Source: Daedaleopsis sinensis (Eukaryota > Basidiomycota > Agaricomycetes > Polyporales > Polyporaceae). From it: 64,000 nucleotides of DNA. The stretch is from the NCBI GenBank assembly GCA_033807695.1, contig CM066301.1:2170001-2234000 (forward strand), read 5' to 3'. The translations under genes were made by a program, and so were the position numbers. Shown one piece after another: positions 11,934-24,215 of the stretch (position 1 is the stretch's first letter; every line of letters begins with the position of its first letter). The notes under the pieces are model-generated. The model was not told where the DNA came from and ran no database searches. It saw nothing but the letters and a program-made list of their open reading frames with translations.

Positions 11934-13713
11934 CTCGGGACGGTCGCGACGCGGAGCTGATATCTAATCACGCATCCGAGCCCACTGCGCGTCTCCTCCC
12001 TCTGTGCCCCGCGCTCCGGCCCGACCCTTCCTCTCCTCCGTCCTTGCCCACCACCACCGGCTACTTTCCTCGCTGCCCGCCCTCGTCTACGCCGCGCTCT
12101 CAGGAAGGTCTGTGCGTGGACTCGCGCTCTCCAGCTCGCCTAGCAACACCAGCAATTTGCATCTGCATCTGCGCCCTAGCAGTCACGGGAGATGCACCCT
12201 CAGCTGACGGAGAAAAAGATAGGTTCGCACCTCCTCTGCTCGTGTCATCCCCCGCCCATAGCAGGCAGCAGGCGGGCGTGACTGACTCATCGGGTTCACA
12301 TAGTCTGTCTGGAGTTCATTCAGGCACTTGACGCGTGTCACGCCAATGGGTGGTCGAGGTGGACGGGCGCATGCAACCAGGAGAAGAATGACCTGAATAT
12401 GTGTCTGCGCAAGGAGGTAAGCACCCACCCCCATGAGTAAGAGCAGCGCGCTTACGCACAGCGTCCGTCCTGCGTCAGCGCATCGACCGGACGACAAGAA
12501 ACCGGGAGGGTGCAAAGGTGCAGCGGGGGAAGATCCAGCAAGCATGGAAGGACCTCCATGCAGAGGACTAAACGTGCTCTTGTCCACAAATGGATAACCC
12601 CTCCCCCTCGTGATCCAGGTACTCGGTATTGCACCAAACCTTACCTCTCCTTAGAATGCGCGCATTCTTCATCCTACTGCGTTAAGCTATACGTTCATTG
12701 GACACTCCAAGGTCTGGACACTCCAAGGTCCGGGCGAGGCTGCCGAGGCTCTGGACAGGATTATAGAGGACTGTTGTACATCGGATTGTCTTATGGTCAA
12801 ACACCACTCCACGTACGCTATTCCCGCTGCTAGGTAGCGGGTCTTGGTGAGCTTTTGGGTCGACGCACCAACCTCCTCTTTTGCGAGATGCTCGCGACTC
12901 TTCGTTCCTCTCTTGCTGTCGCTCTCATACATACCCAGGTCATCTCTGGAAACATCACGTACTCCCTTCGTCCCTCCTCAAGTGCATCGAATCTCAGGCA
13001 GCATGCGCCTCTGTCCGACCCCGTCGTCAGCTCGCCCAGTGTCGACGTTAACTAAACCCCGCACGAAACGATCTCGACAGGCACCGGCCCTGGCTGTAAC
13101 CTCGAGAGTCGGTGCGGTGCGCCACACATACGCTCGACTCAATTACCCTTCTGTCGTGGTATGTGGTATCATCTCCCACACCGTATCCATCTGTTGTTGG
13201 GTAGCCGCGGTGGTGGGGTGAGGATGAGATGGGTACCAGCCCATACCCGTGCTATAGACTCCCCCAGGGACCCTACCCTCGTCGCCCCAACTTGCCTAGG
13301 CCTGCTATAGAGCGCGCTACGTCATCATACTTCTGTACCATTAATTGGTGCACCATCTGTCCCTGTCATCGAACGCTGGCTCGTCGCCCGTTCATTCACT
13401 CTACCTGTCTGGCGATTGACCCTCAGCTGTGCGCATGGCATTTCTACCGACAGCGGCACACTATATGATCATGGTCGACGTTGTGTCATATTTCTCAAAA
13501 GATTAATTCTTGACTAATTCTGTCTTGTTTGAACTTCTCCGAGCTCGTATTGTTTCGAGACTCGCAACGTACTTGCAACGCACGAGTCACATCAACCTTG
13601 ACCCAGAACGATTCTGTCTTGAGTATACTTGTTATTGCGCGCCGTAATCAAGGATACTAAGTAGCGGCCTTACGACTTATCTTACATGGTACGAGTCCGT
13701 AACAAACCACAAC
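11934..13713. other. Intergenic, no supported gene
   Basis: 1.8 kb between the transketolase promoter and the 3' end of the GH31 gene. It holds a 16-base perfect-to-near-perfect tandem repeat at 12700-12731. A minus-strand frame at 12587-12183 has one hydrophobic stretch (ALLLLMGVGAYLLAQ) but no splice partners or family likeness. Confidence 0.6.
12700..12731. repeat. 16-base direct tandem repeat, two copies
   Basis: GGACACTCCAAGGTCT is followed immediately by GGACACTCCAAGGTCC, differing only in the last base. It lies in gene-free sequence. Confidence 0.85.
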
Positions 13714-16700
13714 TTACAATTTCAACGACGCTCCTGTCTCGCCCTGCCCAACCTCTGCGGTCTTCACCACGCCCGCAGTGAAGTAGCTCAATGACTTCAG
13801 TGTGACTTGCCCGCGCGCCACCTTGAGCCTGACCTCTCCGTCTTTCAGCTGCGCTTCCACCACCCCGGCGATGCCCGCTCCCTTTCCGATCGGGACCTCA
13901 GCCTGGACCGCCTGTCCCTCTTCGAGTTCGTACACCTGGACCTCCAAGCCGCTCGCGAAGTCGTAGTCTGGACGGCCCACTCCCTTCGGACCCAGGCACA
14001 GGACACTCCCTTGGCGCACCCAGACCGGAATCTCGTTGACTGGCACGACCTCCTTGATCCAAATCGGCCCCACCTGCACACGCGACGGGTGGAAGAACGA
14101 CGTCCAGCGCCCCGCGGGAAGGTAGTACTCGCACTCCTCTCCGTCCGGGACGAACACCGGCGCGACGAGGAGCGACGGGCCGAGCATGAACTGCCTGTCG
14201 AGGTAGTGCGTCGTGCGGTCTTCCAGGAACTCGATGAACATCGCGCGCTGCATCGGGTGGCCCTTCGTGTGGCCGTGGATGGACTGTCAGGAGACGGATC
14301 AATACGGTACATGAGCGTTGTGACGCCGCGGATTGTAATCGACAGACGCACGAGACTGTAGAGGTAGGGCATGAGCCGATGTTTTGCGTCCAGGAAGCGC
14401 GCCATGTACGTCGCGGCTTCCTCTCCGTATTGCCAGGGCACCCTGTAGGACATGGAGCCATGGAGCCGAGAGTGCGAAGAGAAAAGCCCGTATGCGACCC
14501 ATCGATGGTAGATCTCCGGTGGTGGGTGCCCCTGGTAACACGTCAGTCAGGTATGTCCTCCGAATTGCAATTGCAGTGCCTGGTGCTGACCTCGAACCCG
14601 CCAATGTCATGCGACGCAAATGCAAAGCCCGATGCTGTCAGACTGAGGCCGCCGCGGAGCGTCTCAGCCATAGCCTCGAACGTCGATTCACAATCCCCAC
14701 CCCAGTGCTGACCACGAGGGAAATCCCGTCAGACATACGTGCACAACATGCGTCGACGACATCGTACTACTCACGACTGGGAATCTCTGCCCACCGGCAG
14801 TAGCGGAACGCGCGAAGACGACGGCTTCGCCCTTGCCGAACCGCCGCTCGAGCAGTCGGAAGACCATCTCGTTGTAGATGACCGAGTACGTGTTATGCAT
14901 CCGCATCGGGTCGGAGCCGTCGTGGAACACGACATTCGCGTGCGGGATCCGCTCCCCGAAGTCGGTCTTGCGCACGATGCCAACCAGCAGCATGAGCACG
15001 AGAAGACCGGCCATGCAGTCAAACCCTGACCTTGAACGTGTCCACCCCAAGGTCCACGAGCGCGTCCAGCTTGTCTTCGTACCACTTGCAGGCCTCCGGG
15101 TTTGTGATGTCGACCACGCCCAGGCCAGGCTGCCACAGGTCCCACCTTCTCGGGGATGAGTCTCGTGCGCACGGAAAGACAGCACCGACTTACTGCCAAG
15201 ATGTGCCGTCCTTGCGCTTGATCAGATACCCTTTCTTCGCCGCCTCTTGGAAGATAGGAGAAAGCTGGGAAATATACGGGTTGACTGCCCATCAGAGGCG
15301 ACGGGTAGAAACGGGACACATGGGGCACACGGGATAGACTTCAGGATTAACGAACACGGAAAAGGCTGGTGGGAACAAACGCACTCCAAACGCAGATCTT
15401 CACCCCGTATTTTTGCTTGATCTCAGAGAGATAGGCTTTGGGATCGGGAAAATTCTCCGGATCGAACGTGAAGGAGCACCTGTTAACGTCGTGGTCCAGG
15501 AACCAGCATGAAGCTCAGCCATTGAGCGTTAGAACTCCGTATGGGGCTAGATACGTACCATTCGTACTGCTTCATCCAGAAGCAGTCGAGGTGGAAGACC
15601 CGTACCGGACAGTTCCTGGTCTGCATCCCCTCAAGGAATCCCGATACCGTCTTCTCATCGTACGACGTCAAGAATGACGTCGAAAGCCAGAGACCGAAGG
15701 TCCAAGAAGGCAACAGCCTGAGAAAGCACGAGTCAGCCGTGGTCGAACGGGGTAAAGAACATCATCTGCTTACGCCGGGCGACCAGTGATACGGGTGTAT
15801 CTCTCAAGGATCTATGCCAGCATTGGCGATCAGTATCGGAACTCACAGCGAGAGCAGCGCACATAAGGCTCACCTCGAGTGGCGAAGGCCCGTAGATGAT
15901 AAAGTATTCCAAGGCCTCCCCGGCGACGCTCACGCCGACCCGACTGACCTTCTCACTGCCCACCTCGAACTCCACCTCGCCAGGATGGTTCACGAACACG
16001 CCATAGTTGCGGTTCGTGATGTAGAATGGGACGCACTTGTACGCCTGCTCGCTAGATGTGCCGCCATCTTGGTTCCAGACGCTGACCGATTGGCCTACAT
16101 AGCCAGCAACAGAAAGGCGGGTTACACACCAGTCCATCAGCGAGCATCCCCAAGCATTCCTACCGGACGCTGCCTACCGTTCTTGACAAACGGTCCGAAC
16201 TGTTCTCCCAATCCGTAGATCAGCTCGCCTGGGGAGAGGTTGAGCTCGGAGTGCACATATCGCACGGTCTCCGGTGCTGCCTCCGGGCGCGGGTTCGAGC
16301 TGACGTCGGTCGTGAGACACGAGTTGTTGGACGCGCTCCGCAGCGTCCACTTGTACGGGATATCGTATATGGCCTGGTGCTTGTAGCCCGCCGCAGTGAG
16401 CGTGCGCGTCGGGGACTTGAAGGTCACGGTGTACGGGTTCTGCGTAACCTCAGCGGTGAGGCCGCCAGTGGAGACAGACCATGTCGTCTCGGTCTTGGAC
16501 AGGGAGACGGAGGGCACGGGAGGGTCGTCCGGGAAGAGGGCAATGTCCGGGGTGGGGTCGATGTGCTTGAAGTGCTCGATCTTGACGCCGATCACGCCCT
16601 CTGTTGGAGAGTGCACTCGCACGCTGAGAACAGGTCCTGCAGTGCTACGAATGAGACCTGGGAGGAGTGAGTATGCTGCGAACGCGACGCGTACCGGCAA

Positions 16701-16842
16701 GAGTGTCTCCTCTGTGGCGGATGGGCTTGGTAGACACCTGGAAGTTGTATCCGTCGCCGTCCTGCAAGCCTTGCACGACCTGGAGGCCGTGGAAGGGCTT
16801 GACGCCGCTCTTGAGGAGCCAGAAGCCGTCGTTGAACCTCAT
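13714..16842 (-). CDS. GH31 alpha-xylosidase-type glycoside hydrolase
   Basis: Glycoside hydrolase family 31. The likely reaction is release of alpha-linked xylose from xyloglucan fragments. The start is [19 protein letters not shown] at 16842 and the end is TAA at 13714, with about ten short introns. The N-terminal beta-sandwich has [16 protein letters not shown] sequence ([17 protein letters not shown]) and [20 protein letters not shown]. The barrel has [14 protein letters not shown] and [13 protein letters not shown]. The catalytic nucleophile lies in [10 protein letters not shown], the form found in bacterial YicI-type alpha-xylosidases, split by an intron at 15028-14966. The acid/base region reads [17 protein letters not shown], followed by [11 protein letters not shown]. 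No signal peptide is visible, so an intracellular enzyme is likely. A TATA box lies 54 bases upstream. Confidence 0.92.
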
Positions 16843-17382
16843 CGCGGGTCTCTGCGGGGGCTCGGGGGATCAAGGAGAGCTAGGGAGAGTGATGCTATAT
16901 ACTCCTCTGCAGCTGGCCCGCATACGATGTCAGTGGCGGGCCATTACGCCGGGGGGGCGACGGCCCGCAGATGCAGAGCGGACGCGGGGAAACAGCAGGA
17001 CGACCACGAGATACAGGTACACAGCACTTCTCAAAGTTCTCATCCCTCCCCGCGGCCTCAGCTCTCCTCCGACCACAGATTCCAGCAGATTAGCCTTGCC
17101 ACATGACTCGATACTGCCTAATCTAGCCATCCAGTGGCAGAGGCAAACCATCTGAGTAAAAGCCGAAGGGCCTTCCTCCTCCTACTTCCAAACTTCGCAT
17201 TAACCAAGCTCTGGACGTCGTTCCTTCCTCTGCAGCCCGCTCCGTCTGCTGAGCGCTGCTGATCAAGATTCTAAGAGGTCGTTTGTAAGCCTTCCTTCTT
17301 GAACGCGCCCCTGACTAAGTCAATAACAAACGCATAGAAAACGAAATCAACTTGCGCGACGCAGACAGTATTCACGTCCGAC
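16843..17382. promoter_or_regulatory. Divergent promoter region GH31 / serine dehydratase
   Basis: 540 bases between two divergent start codons. Besides the GH31 TATA box, nothing specific was seen for the serine dehydratase side. Confidence 0.45.
16896..16901 (-). promoter_or_regulatory. TATA box of the GH31 gene
   Basis: GTATATAGC on the minus strand, about 54 bases before the GH31 ATG at 16842. Confidence 0.5.
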
Positions 17383-18780
17383 ATGGAGCCGTATTCCGAC
17401 AAGCTCTGGCTGGAGACTCCTCTCATACGCTCCGTCCATATCTCTTCTCTGCTCGGCTGCAACGCGTACCTCAAGCTAGAAGTGAGCCAGGGTCTCGCCT
17501 TCCCACCTTCCGCACCCGCACCCGCACCGTTCCTTACTGACGCTCCGGCACGCAGACGCTCCAACCCCCCCAGTCCTTCAAAGCGCGCGGTATCTCCCAC
17601 TTCGCGCAGCACGCCCTCCGCACACACGGGCCCGGCGTGCACCTGGTCATCGCCTCGGGCGGGAACGCGGGCCTGGCGGCAGCATGGGCCGCAAAGGCTC
17701 TCAACCTCAGGTGCACTGTCTTCCTGCCCCGCCTTGCCAGCCAATCGACGATCGACTTCTTGCGCAAGGAGGGCGCCGAGGTCGTCACCGAGGGAAACCT
17801 CTACCTGGACGCGCTCCGGCGTGCGCAGCAGGCGGTCGAGGCCGAGAGCAATGCGTGAGTGCTGCGGTATTAGCACCCCATTGGATTTGGATGTGCCATG
17901 ACGCACACCGAACGCACACTCATCCGCGCTGACAGGGTGATGATCCCCGCCTACGATGATCCTACGGTGTGGGAAGGGCATGCGAGCTTGATCCACGAGA
18001 TCCAGCATCAGCTGCCTCCAAACACCACCCCGGATGCTATCTTCTGCAGCGTAGGCGGCGCTGGCCTTGCAGGCGGCATTATGCAAGGCTGCGAGGCTGT
18101 CGGGTGGGACGACGGTCAGTAACTGGCGATGCTTATGCAGGCGTCCATACCTGACAAACCTTGCTAGTCCCACTTGTGACTGTCGAGACGCATGGTTCGA
18201 ACTGCTTCTACCAGTCTCTGGCACTCAACGAAGGCTCCGGCTTTCCTATCGATGCCAAATCTCAAACGCCTCCCGAAGGAACGAGGGCAGAGCACGACAA
18301 GGAGCACAACGTGACCGTAGCTCACCTCGCCAAATTGACGTCACTTGCGACTTCCCTTGGTGCATCCTCTCCCGCAGCGGGTGTAGTACAGATGGCTTTG
18401 AAAAGAAGTGGAGGCGTCAGAAGCGTGTGTGTTCCTGACGAAATGGGGATGCAAAGTGCTCTACGCTTCGCAGGTGGGTGTTAGCGTGTAATGGCCATGC
18501 ATTGATTGGCTTACCTTCTGTTGCAGAGGACCACAAGACGCTGGTCGAACTGGCATGTGCTGTTACGCTTGCTCCGGCCTATAAGCCGACCCTGTTCCGC
18601 AAGCTTGTACCCACCAAGGACGATGCCCCGACAGTCGTGTTCATCGTGTGCGGCGGTTTCAAGATCACATTAGAAGACATGGAAGCGTACAAGCAAACCG
18701 TGGCAGGAGAGCTAGCCAGCGGTGCCGATTGGGATGTAACGTGCAATGGGGAGCATCTTGCTGTTCCTAGGGGAGAGTAA
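17383..18780 (+). CDS. L-serine dehydratase, PLP enzyme, 378 aa
   Basis: Fold-type II PLP enzyme that deaminates L-serine (and usually L-threonine) to a keto acid and ammonia; cytosolic CHA1/SDS group. Five exons: 17383-17481, 17556-17854, 17936-18114, 18168-18473 and 18527-18780 (TAA), giving 378 residues, in the normal range. Motifs: the substrate region LWLETPLIRS, the PLP lysine in PPQSFKARGISH, the Asn/Gly loop ASGGNAGLAAAWAA, and the phosphate-binding glycine loop CSVGGAGLAGGIMQG. The C-terminus has VVFIVCGGFKITLEDM. There is no ACT domain, so it is a catabolic dehydratase rather than a biosynthetic threonine deaminase. It converges on the PET100-like gene with 106 bases between stops. 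Confidence 0.92.
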
Positions 18781-18886
18781 TTGTTGTAGAGCGGTGAAAA
18801 TTGCACATAGAAATACATGAGGTAGAGGAGGTGCCATTAGTAGAGCGATAGAAAGCAATATAGACGACACGGCAGAGACGCAGCAA

Positions 18887-19368
18887 TCATCCTGTAGCGT
18901 TTGCGCTGAGTTGGTCCCTGCCCGAGGATCGAGAATGTGAGGACTCACTCCACGGCCACCAACTCCGTCCTGCTGCCTTCTGTTCCTCCGCAGCCAGTTG
19001 TGCAAGATGAGCTGCCCTAGCTTCAGCCTCCTTCTGTTGCTTCCGCTCCAAGTTCCTCGCCTTGATCTTCGCAAGCTCCTCTTTCAGGGTTGTCGAATCA
19101 GTAGGGATGCTCTGGATGTCCATTCAGCCCTCGTTCCAGCCAACTACGAGTAGGACGCACTGTGATCAGCCTATGTTCAGGCGGGAAGATCTTATCCTTG
19201 TACTGAGCATGTTCATTCAGTATTCCGCAGAAGCGATGAGCACCGTAGTCCACACACCGGAAGGACGTTCTTCGAGTACCAATCCGGATTGCCATAGTAG
19301 AAGAGCATGACCACCGGGAAGAAAACATAAACAGAGAACTTGAACACCTCCAGATTTGGGCCGCCCAT
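18887..19368 (-). CDS. PET100: PET100-like cytochrome c oxidase assembly factor, 125 aa
   Basis: Three exons, 19368-19258, 19202-19161 and 19111-18887 (stop), join in phase 0 to 125 residues. The N-terminus MGGPNLEVFKFSVYVFFPVV is the Pet100 signature: a short amphipathic lead running straight into a membrane helix, then MLFYYGNPDWY and PPEHRLIT. The second half is a charged coiled coil (LKEELAKIKARNLERKQQKE) with a Ser-rich end. Pet100 is an inner-mitochondrial-membrane chaperone for assembly of complex IV. The protein is slightly longer than the yeast protein because of the coiled-coil tail. The assignment rests on the first 50 residues. Confidence 0.75.
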
Positions 19369-19799
19369 GGTGTGCTGTGAGGTCCTCTGCGAGTCTGAGA
19401 CGGCAAGACACACGATGACGGTTGAGACAGAGACGCGACCCGCATGAATTTCAAGCGAAGCGCCCAACTTCACGATCGAGACTCTTCCGTAAAAGGCAAG
19501 CATATTGACAGCTTTCTCCGGAGCGGCACGGCCTTGTTCGTGAACTGCTGCCCACAACGCATGAAGCAAACAGTCGTTACAGACCCCACAAGACGGGTAT
19601 CGCATAGGTACATTACACGAAATAAGAGTTGCAGTATCATCGAGATCTACGATCCTAGACACGGAGTCCAAAATACCAAAAGATCCTGGCGGTCGTGATG
19701 GTGGGTGTATGTATGTATCTTGTAAGGGTCATGTCTAGCAGGCTCGAACGGTCACCGACGCTATTTTGCACCCACGCAGCCCCCGGGGAGTCAGCACGC

Positions 19800-20777
19800 T
19801 CAGGCACCGATGACCATCGCGACCGCGAGGCCGACCATGGCAGCCACAGCGGTCGACGCGCCGAGCTGCATGGCGCCGTTCCCGCTCGAGCCGCCCGAAC
19901 CACTGGTGCTCGTCGACGGCGCCGGAGCCGCGGTGGCGACGGCGCCGACACCGCCGGAGACAAAGCCGTTGTCCTGGAGCTGCAAGCCGCGCGAATGCTC
20001 AGTGCCTTGTCGAGCGGGCAGCGGCGCGGATCCAGATGCTTACCGTTTGTTCTGACGCGCCGACCTTGACGGCGGCCGCCTGCCATGCGTCGAAGGTGTT
20101 GCCAGAGGAAGGTGCGTTAATGGATCTGCACAGGCGATCAATACATGAAGTCCTTCCATGAGCGCAGCGGCACGTACCCGACCATGCCCAGACCGCAGTG
20201 GGTAGGGGCCTTGCAGAAAAAGTAGATCGCTGTACAACACAGTCAGCTAACGACGATATTGCGAGTCGCTGAGTGTGCTCACGGATCTGGTCGTTGGTGA
20301 TGTTGAGCGTCCACTGGACACTGTTCTGGAGGCCAGAGTCGAACCCGGTCTCACCGCTCTTAACGGCGGAGAGGGGCTGGCATGGGCTGCTGAAGTCACC
20401 CTGAGTGACGGAGTGTGGGATACTCCCGCTGTTCACGGCGATGAGCGACCTTGCGACAGGATGAAACAATGCTTTTGAACTCACTCGGGGAAGAAGAACG
20501 TGACCAGCGTGCCGTTAGAAGCAGTCACGTTCGAGGGGCTGAAGACGAAGTTGCCGCCAGCACCGACGTCGATCTGCACGGAGCCATCAGCCTTGTTTGA
20601 GATGAAGATTGCGCCTGTACATACGTTAACCTGCCCTGAAGTACTCGGTGGTGCAGACGGGGCAGCAACCGCGGCCTGGGTAGTCGGTGTGTTGGCAGTG
20701 GGAGGGGCATACCCGTATTGGGGGTTCGCGGCCGCGACAGCGACGAGGGCGGAAAGGGAGAATGCAGTCTTCAGCAT
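19800..20777 (-). CDS. GPI-anchored extracellular cupredoxin, 250 aa
   Basis: Five exons, 20777-20485, 20428-20283, 20229-20178, 20125-20044 and 19979-19800 (TGA), with phases that all fit, give 250 residues. A signal peptide (MLKTAFSLSALVAVAAANPQ) is followed by a Pro/Thr/Ala linker and a plastocyanin-like domain: VGAGGNFVFSPSNVTASNGTLVTFFFPDGSIPHSVTQGDFSSPC. The copper ligands would be the His of IPHSV, the Cys and following His in IYFFCKAPTHC, and a downstream residue of GLGMVG. The C-terminus is Ser/Thr/Gly-rich and ends in a hydrophobic tail (LGASTAVAAMVGLAVAMVIGA), as in GPI-anchored proteins. The family is common in basidiomycetes as surface proteins of uncertain role. A TATAAAG lies about 120 bases upstream. 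Confidence 0.88.
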
Positions 20778-23700
20778 CGTGTATGCGTCGAGGAAGGAGG
20801 GAAGAGGGGGCTTGGCGGCAGAAGACTCGGGCTACGGCCTTTGAATAGCAACTTGGAGACTGTGGGTGAGGAGGGGGTAGGCGAGGGAACATGAGTCTTT
20901 ATAGCGACGAGGCGAGGCCCGAGGAGACGTGAGGCGTGCCCCATTTCCCAGTGGAACGATAGCGGGGCTGCGCAGCTACGACTGTGTGTCAACAGTACGA
21001 CGGATGCGTGAGTAAGTCAGGGAGGTGACCGACCCGTATTGGAGCGGCCGACTGACCAACGGGCCGATTGCGCCCAATCGCCATATTCATGGGTGGTCCA
21101 CGTCGGCTACGCTGTTTTTAGCGAGGAGACGCAAAGGTTCTTCGCACAAAATGCTCATGCCGCGTTTCACAGATCTCATCGTGGGAGGGAAGGTTCCTCT
21201 GTGGATAGAGATAGGCTGTGTGGGGGTCGCGAGCCACCTCCCACAGTGAGAGATTTCTCGCACTTTGGGCAAGGATTGTGCCCGGCGACCATCTTGACGG
21301 AAGTGCAAGCGTCCGTGCCTTCGACGCTCGCCATGAATGTAAGCGTCCGCAGCTCTTCATCATCAGTGGTCGCGCTACAAGTCCTCGGGCGCCGCTGAAT
21401 GCGAGAAGGTCAGCCCCTGAACCACAAAAACTGGCCGAGCAGCCAGAAGCTTGACGCTGAGCAGCATGTTCGGCCTAGCTGCCGAGCCACGCGACCGAGG
21501 ACTGTTGAACAGGCCTCAGTGCCACTTCTGTTGATACAGGACACAACAAGGTCCGCAGCAAGAAGATGACACATGTTCCCTCGATCAGTGCTTCCTGTTC
21601 TCTGCGTGTCCATTATGCGGACAGCATCAGGAATAGCGGGTCCCCGAGGCTGGGAATTAGCACATATTAGCTCCCGGAATGTTCCCTTACGGAGTGGAGG
21701 AGAAGGTGTCTTGCGACCCACGAGTTCCCGAGGTGACCGCCGCAGCAACGATGATCCCCTCCGCTAATATGGTGTAAGACGAAGACAGCGTGGCATGGAA
21801 GCTCATGTGAGACGACGTCTTGTAACAGGATCTGATATGGGGTCATTTCTTGTGTCAAATAGGACACCTCCGCAGGTTTACTTCGAATACTCACCAATCA
21901 TTATGAGTACTGCGCAATACAAACGGGCCCCGGCGCAGAGATCATTGCGGGACGGGCGCTGTACTTATTGTGTGACAACGTTTCGAGAGGACAGCATTCT
22001 CTTTGGGAGTCTGTTCAGTAATCAGATAATTAGCATGAGCTCTGCGATGCTCTTCGGCCCGCCGCACAATGTCCGCTATAACGAGCGAGACCAGAGGCTG
22101 TCGCTATTACGAGGCCAGGGGCTGTAACCGTTGCTCCTAGTAGAGCAAACGGTGGGAGGAAGATCGCGAGCAATAGAGATAGAAGGTTGGTGGGAAGATA
22201 GTTCTGCGGTTTGGCATATCTGACCGCGAGTGAGCTGGACCCAAAGGGACCGCACCGATCGTCACTGACGTCGCAAGGGGTGACATTCTGAAATCGCGGT
22301 CCCAGTAGTCGACTGTTCGCCGGTAACCAATCGAGACAACCCCACGCACGGCATGGCACAAGTCTGGCATGCGGTACCATCGTTCTACTACCAACTTCCA
22401 TGGTCATGAGAACTTGGGAGCACTCACCTATATAATCGAGCACCGCGTCCCGCATGCGCGTGTTCGCACCACTCCATGTCCGACCGCAGCTAACAAGTAG
22501 AGCCAGACGAGCGTACCCCGTTCTCACCTGACCCGAGCAGAAGAGAAAGCGCGAGGGCCAACCTAGTGGTGAGCCCTGGATTCGGAACGGCCGTCGCCAA
22601 CTCAAGGTATACAGGTGGGTGCATAGTATGTTGTGATGACAAGTGAGTCCACTGATGAAGTGACCGCGAGTAGATTGGTGAAGGCCATGTTCGACACAAT
22701 GCTGGAGACGCGTATGTACCAGAGGACGGCGTTCGGTGAGGTACGGGTTGCGAGATTGGTCGTGGTGAGCAAACAAGCCTGTTTCCTTCAGGTCCGGCCC
22801 GGGTCATGGCGCGGGCGTCGGTGTACTGACGGAAAAGGCAACCATCCAAGAACATAGAGTCCGCATCCACCCACCGCCTCCTCCTCCCTCCTCGGTTTTG
22901 TGTAGCATCACAGTGACATCAACGCCCGGATGCATATATACTGACCACCACCAGGAGAGGCGACGCGACGATGTCATTTAGGCGATGTAGCCGGACTATT
23001 GAGGCTCTCCGCCTTCCAGTGCGGCCCCATCGTCACGGTACTATCCACGCAGGATATAAGCCTGTCCCTAGGCCTTGGCCCTTATCCTTTCTCTATCAAA
23101 CCCGCTCTCCATCATAGACTTCATCTTCTGCCCTACCAATCCTTCGCGTCTCGCCAATATGCTCGGCACTCGTCCCCCATAGTCCTCCTTCCCCCGCAGT
23201 TTCTCTGTCGGCTGCCAGTGCGACGCCGACGGCAAATATCCTCTGCTCCATGACATGGTCCACACACAGTCTCTGCCGCCCTCCAACGTATTTCCGACTG
23301 CCACACCCTGGGGTCAGAAGAGCCGCGCCCTCGCGGGGGTTCAGACCCACGATCCCCACGCAGCGTCCCACGCACGCCATTGCTTGCCAGGACCCTGAGC
23401 ACGTCCACCCCCTCGCCCCGACTTACGACAAGTTAGACTCAGACTCCCGCGGACACTTCCTGGCGTGCCAATGAGGCGCAGCCGCGGCCACGGCGTCTGC
23501 GCCCTTCCTGAGCACGCTCCGTCCATCCGTACCGCTCTTCCTCTCGGATGCAGTTACCGGCGAGCACGAAGGAGCTCGCAGAAGGATCGCAAACGCAAAT
23601 TAGGGCACCTTCCCCTCCCCTCCTGACCTTATCGGCCCGGCTCGATCTTCCTGCTCATTGAGCGAGACTTCCTATCTACCCCAATGGAAATCAATACTAC

Positions 23701-24215
23701 ATACTGGGTCTCCGACGCTGCAGGACGCACTCGTTGCATAGGCCCGTCGCCACGGACGACTCAGAACGCGCAAAAGTAGGATCTTGTGCTGCAGGACTCT
23801 TGGACGATGAAGACTTGTTCAATCGTGGCTCTCTGTCGATGCCTGCTCAACCCTCACGGCGGGTGCGGTATCACTTCTGATCGTCAACTAGTTGCCTTCC
23901 GTGCCAGAGGCCATCAATAGCCGCTTTCCATGTCACGGTCGGATCCGACAGTAGCCAGATATCCTCCATCTGATTCATGACATATAATAGCGACTAGTTG
24001 TACAGTATCATAAGTGCACACTCACGTTCTATTACAATCAACCGCTTCTTATCGTGATCGTGCAAATGGTGGTTTAACCGGCGTGACGCTATGACAGGGT
24101 ATTGAATCGGCACTATACACAAAAACCTGATCGTAAATTCGCGATCCGTACAAACTCAAACGAACAGCGTGCAAACATAACTTACAACTTGTCATCACCT
24201 ATCAGTACTCAGTAC
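20778..24215. other. Long gene-poor stretch with one possible decayed gene
   Basis: 3.4 kb. The first 150 bases are the cupredoxin promoter (minus-strand TATAAAG at 20903-20897). Between about 21.4 and 22.9 kb the minus strand shows a TATA-like GTATATATGC near 22940 and scattered hydrophobic reading (RVSSIVSNMAFTNLLAV around 22680; RLALALSLLLGSG around 22540), but the pieces do not join into an open gene. From 23.0 to 24.2 kb no coding signal was seen on either strand. Confidence 0.5.
21400..22870 (-). pseudogene. Possible degenerate membrane-protein gene
   Basis: Fragments with a membrane-protein look on the minus strand. One frame gives AVLWYIRVSSIVSNMAFTNL followed by LAVTSSVDSLVITTYY (22750-22625, then a stop). 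Another gives TRLALALSLLLGSG (about 22570-22530). Near 21790-21700 a frame gives a hydrophobic run before ending. A TATATA at about 22940 could be its promoter. The fragments are in different frames and no normal splice sites connect them. This could equally be chance; the family is unknown. Confidence 0.2.

Noticed and set aside
12183..12587. 134-residue minus-strand frame with a hydrophobic run
   Set aside because: No promoter, no conserved features and no joining exons; chance frame.
18190..18200. GGTTCGAACT resembling a tRNA B box
   Set aside because: It lies inside an exon of serine dehydratase, has no matching A box, and the arms do not fold into a cloverleaf.
20595..20650. 10-base intron GTATGTACAG in the cupredoxin exon 1
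   Set aside because: It looks like donor plus acceptor but is far too short, and the frame reads through it into the cupredoxin domain.
13714..20777. GH31, serine dehydratase and cupredoxin as a catabolic or secretory gene cluster
   Set aside because: Mixed strands and a mitochondrial assembly factor in between; no shared pathway, transporter or transcription factor.
22030..22776. 248-residue minus-strand open frame
   Set aside because: Composition is mixed, the hydrophobic pieces lie in other frames, and no family likeness was found; kept only as a weak possible pseudogene region.
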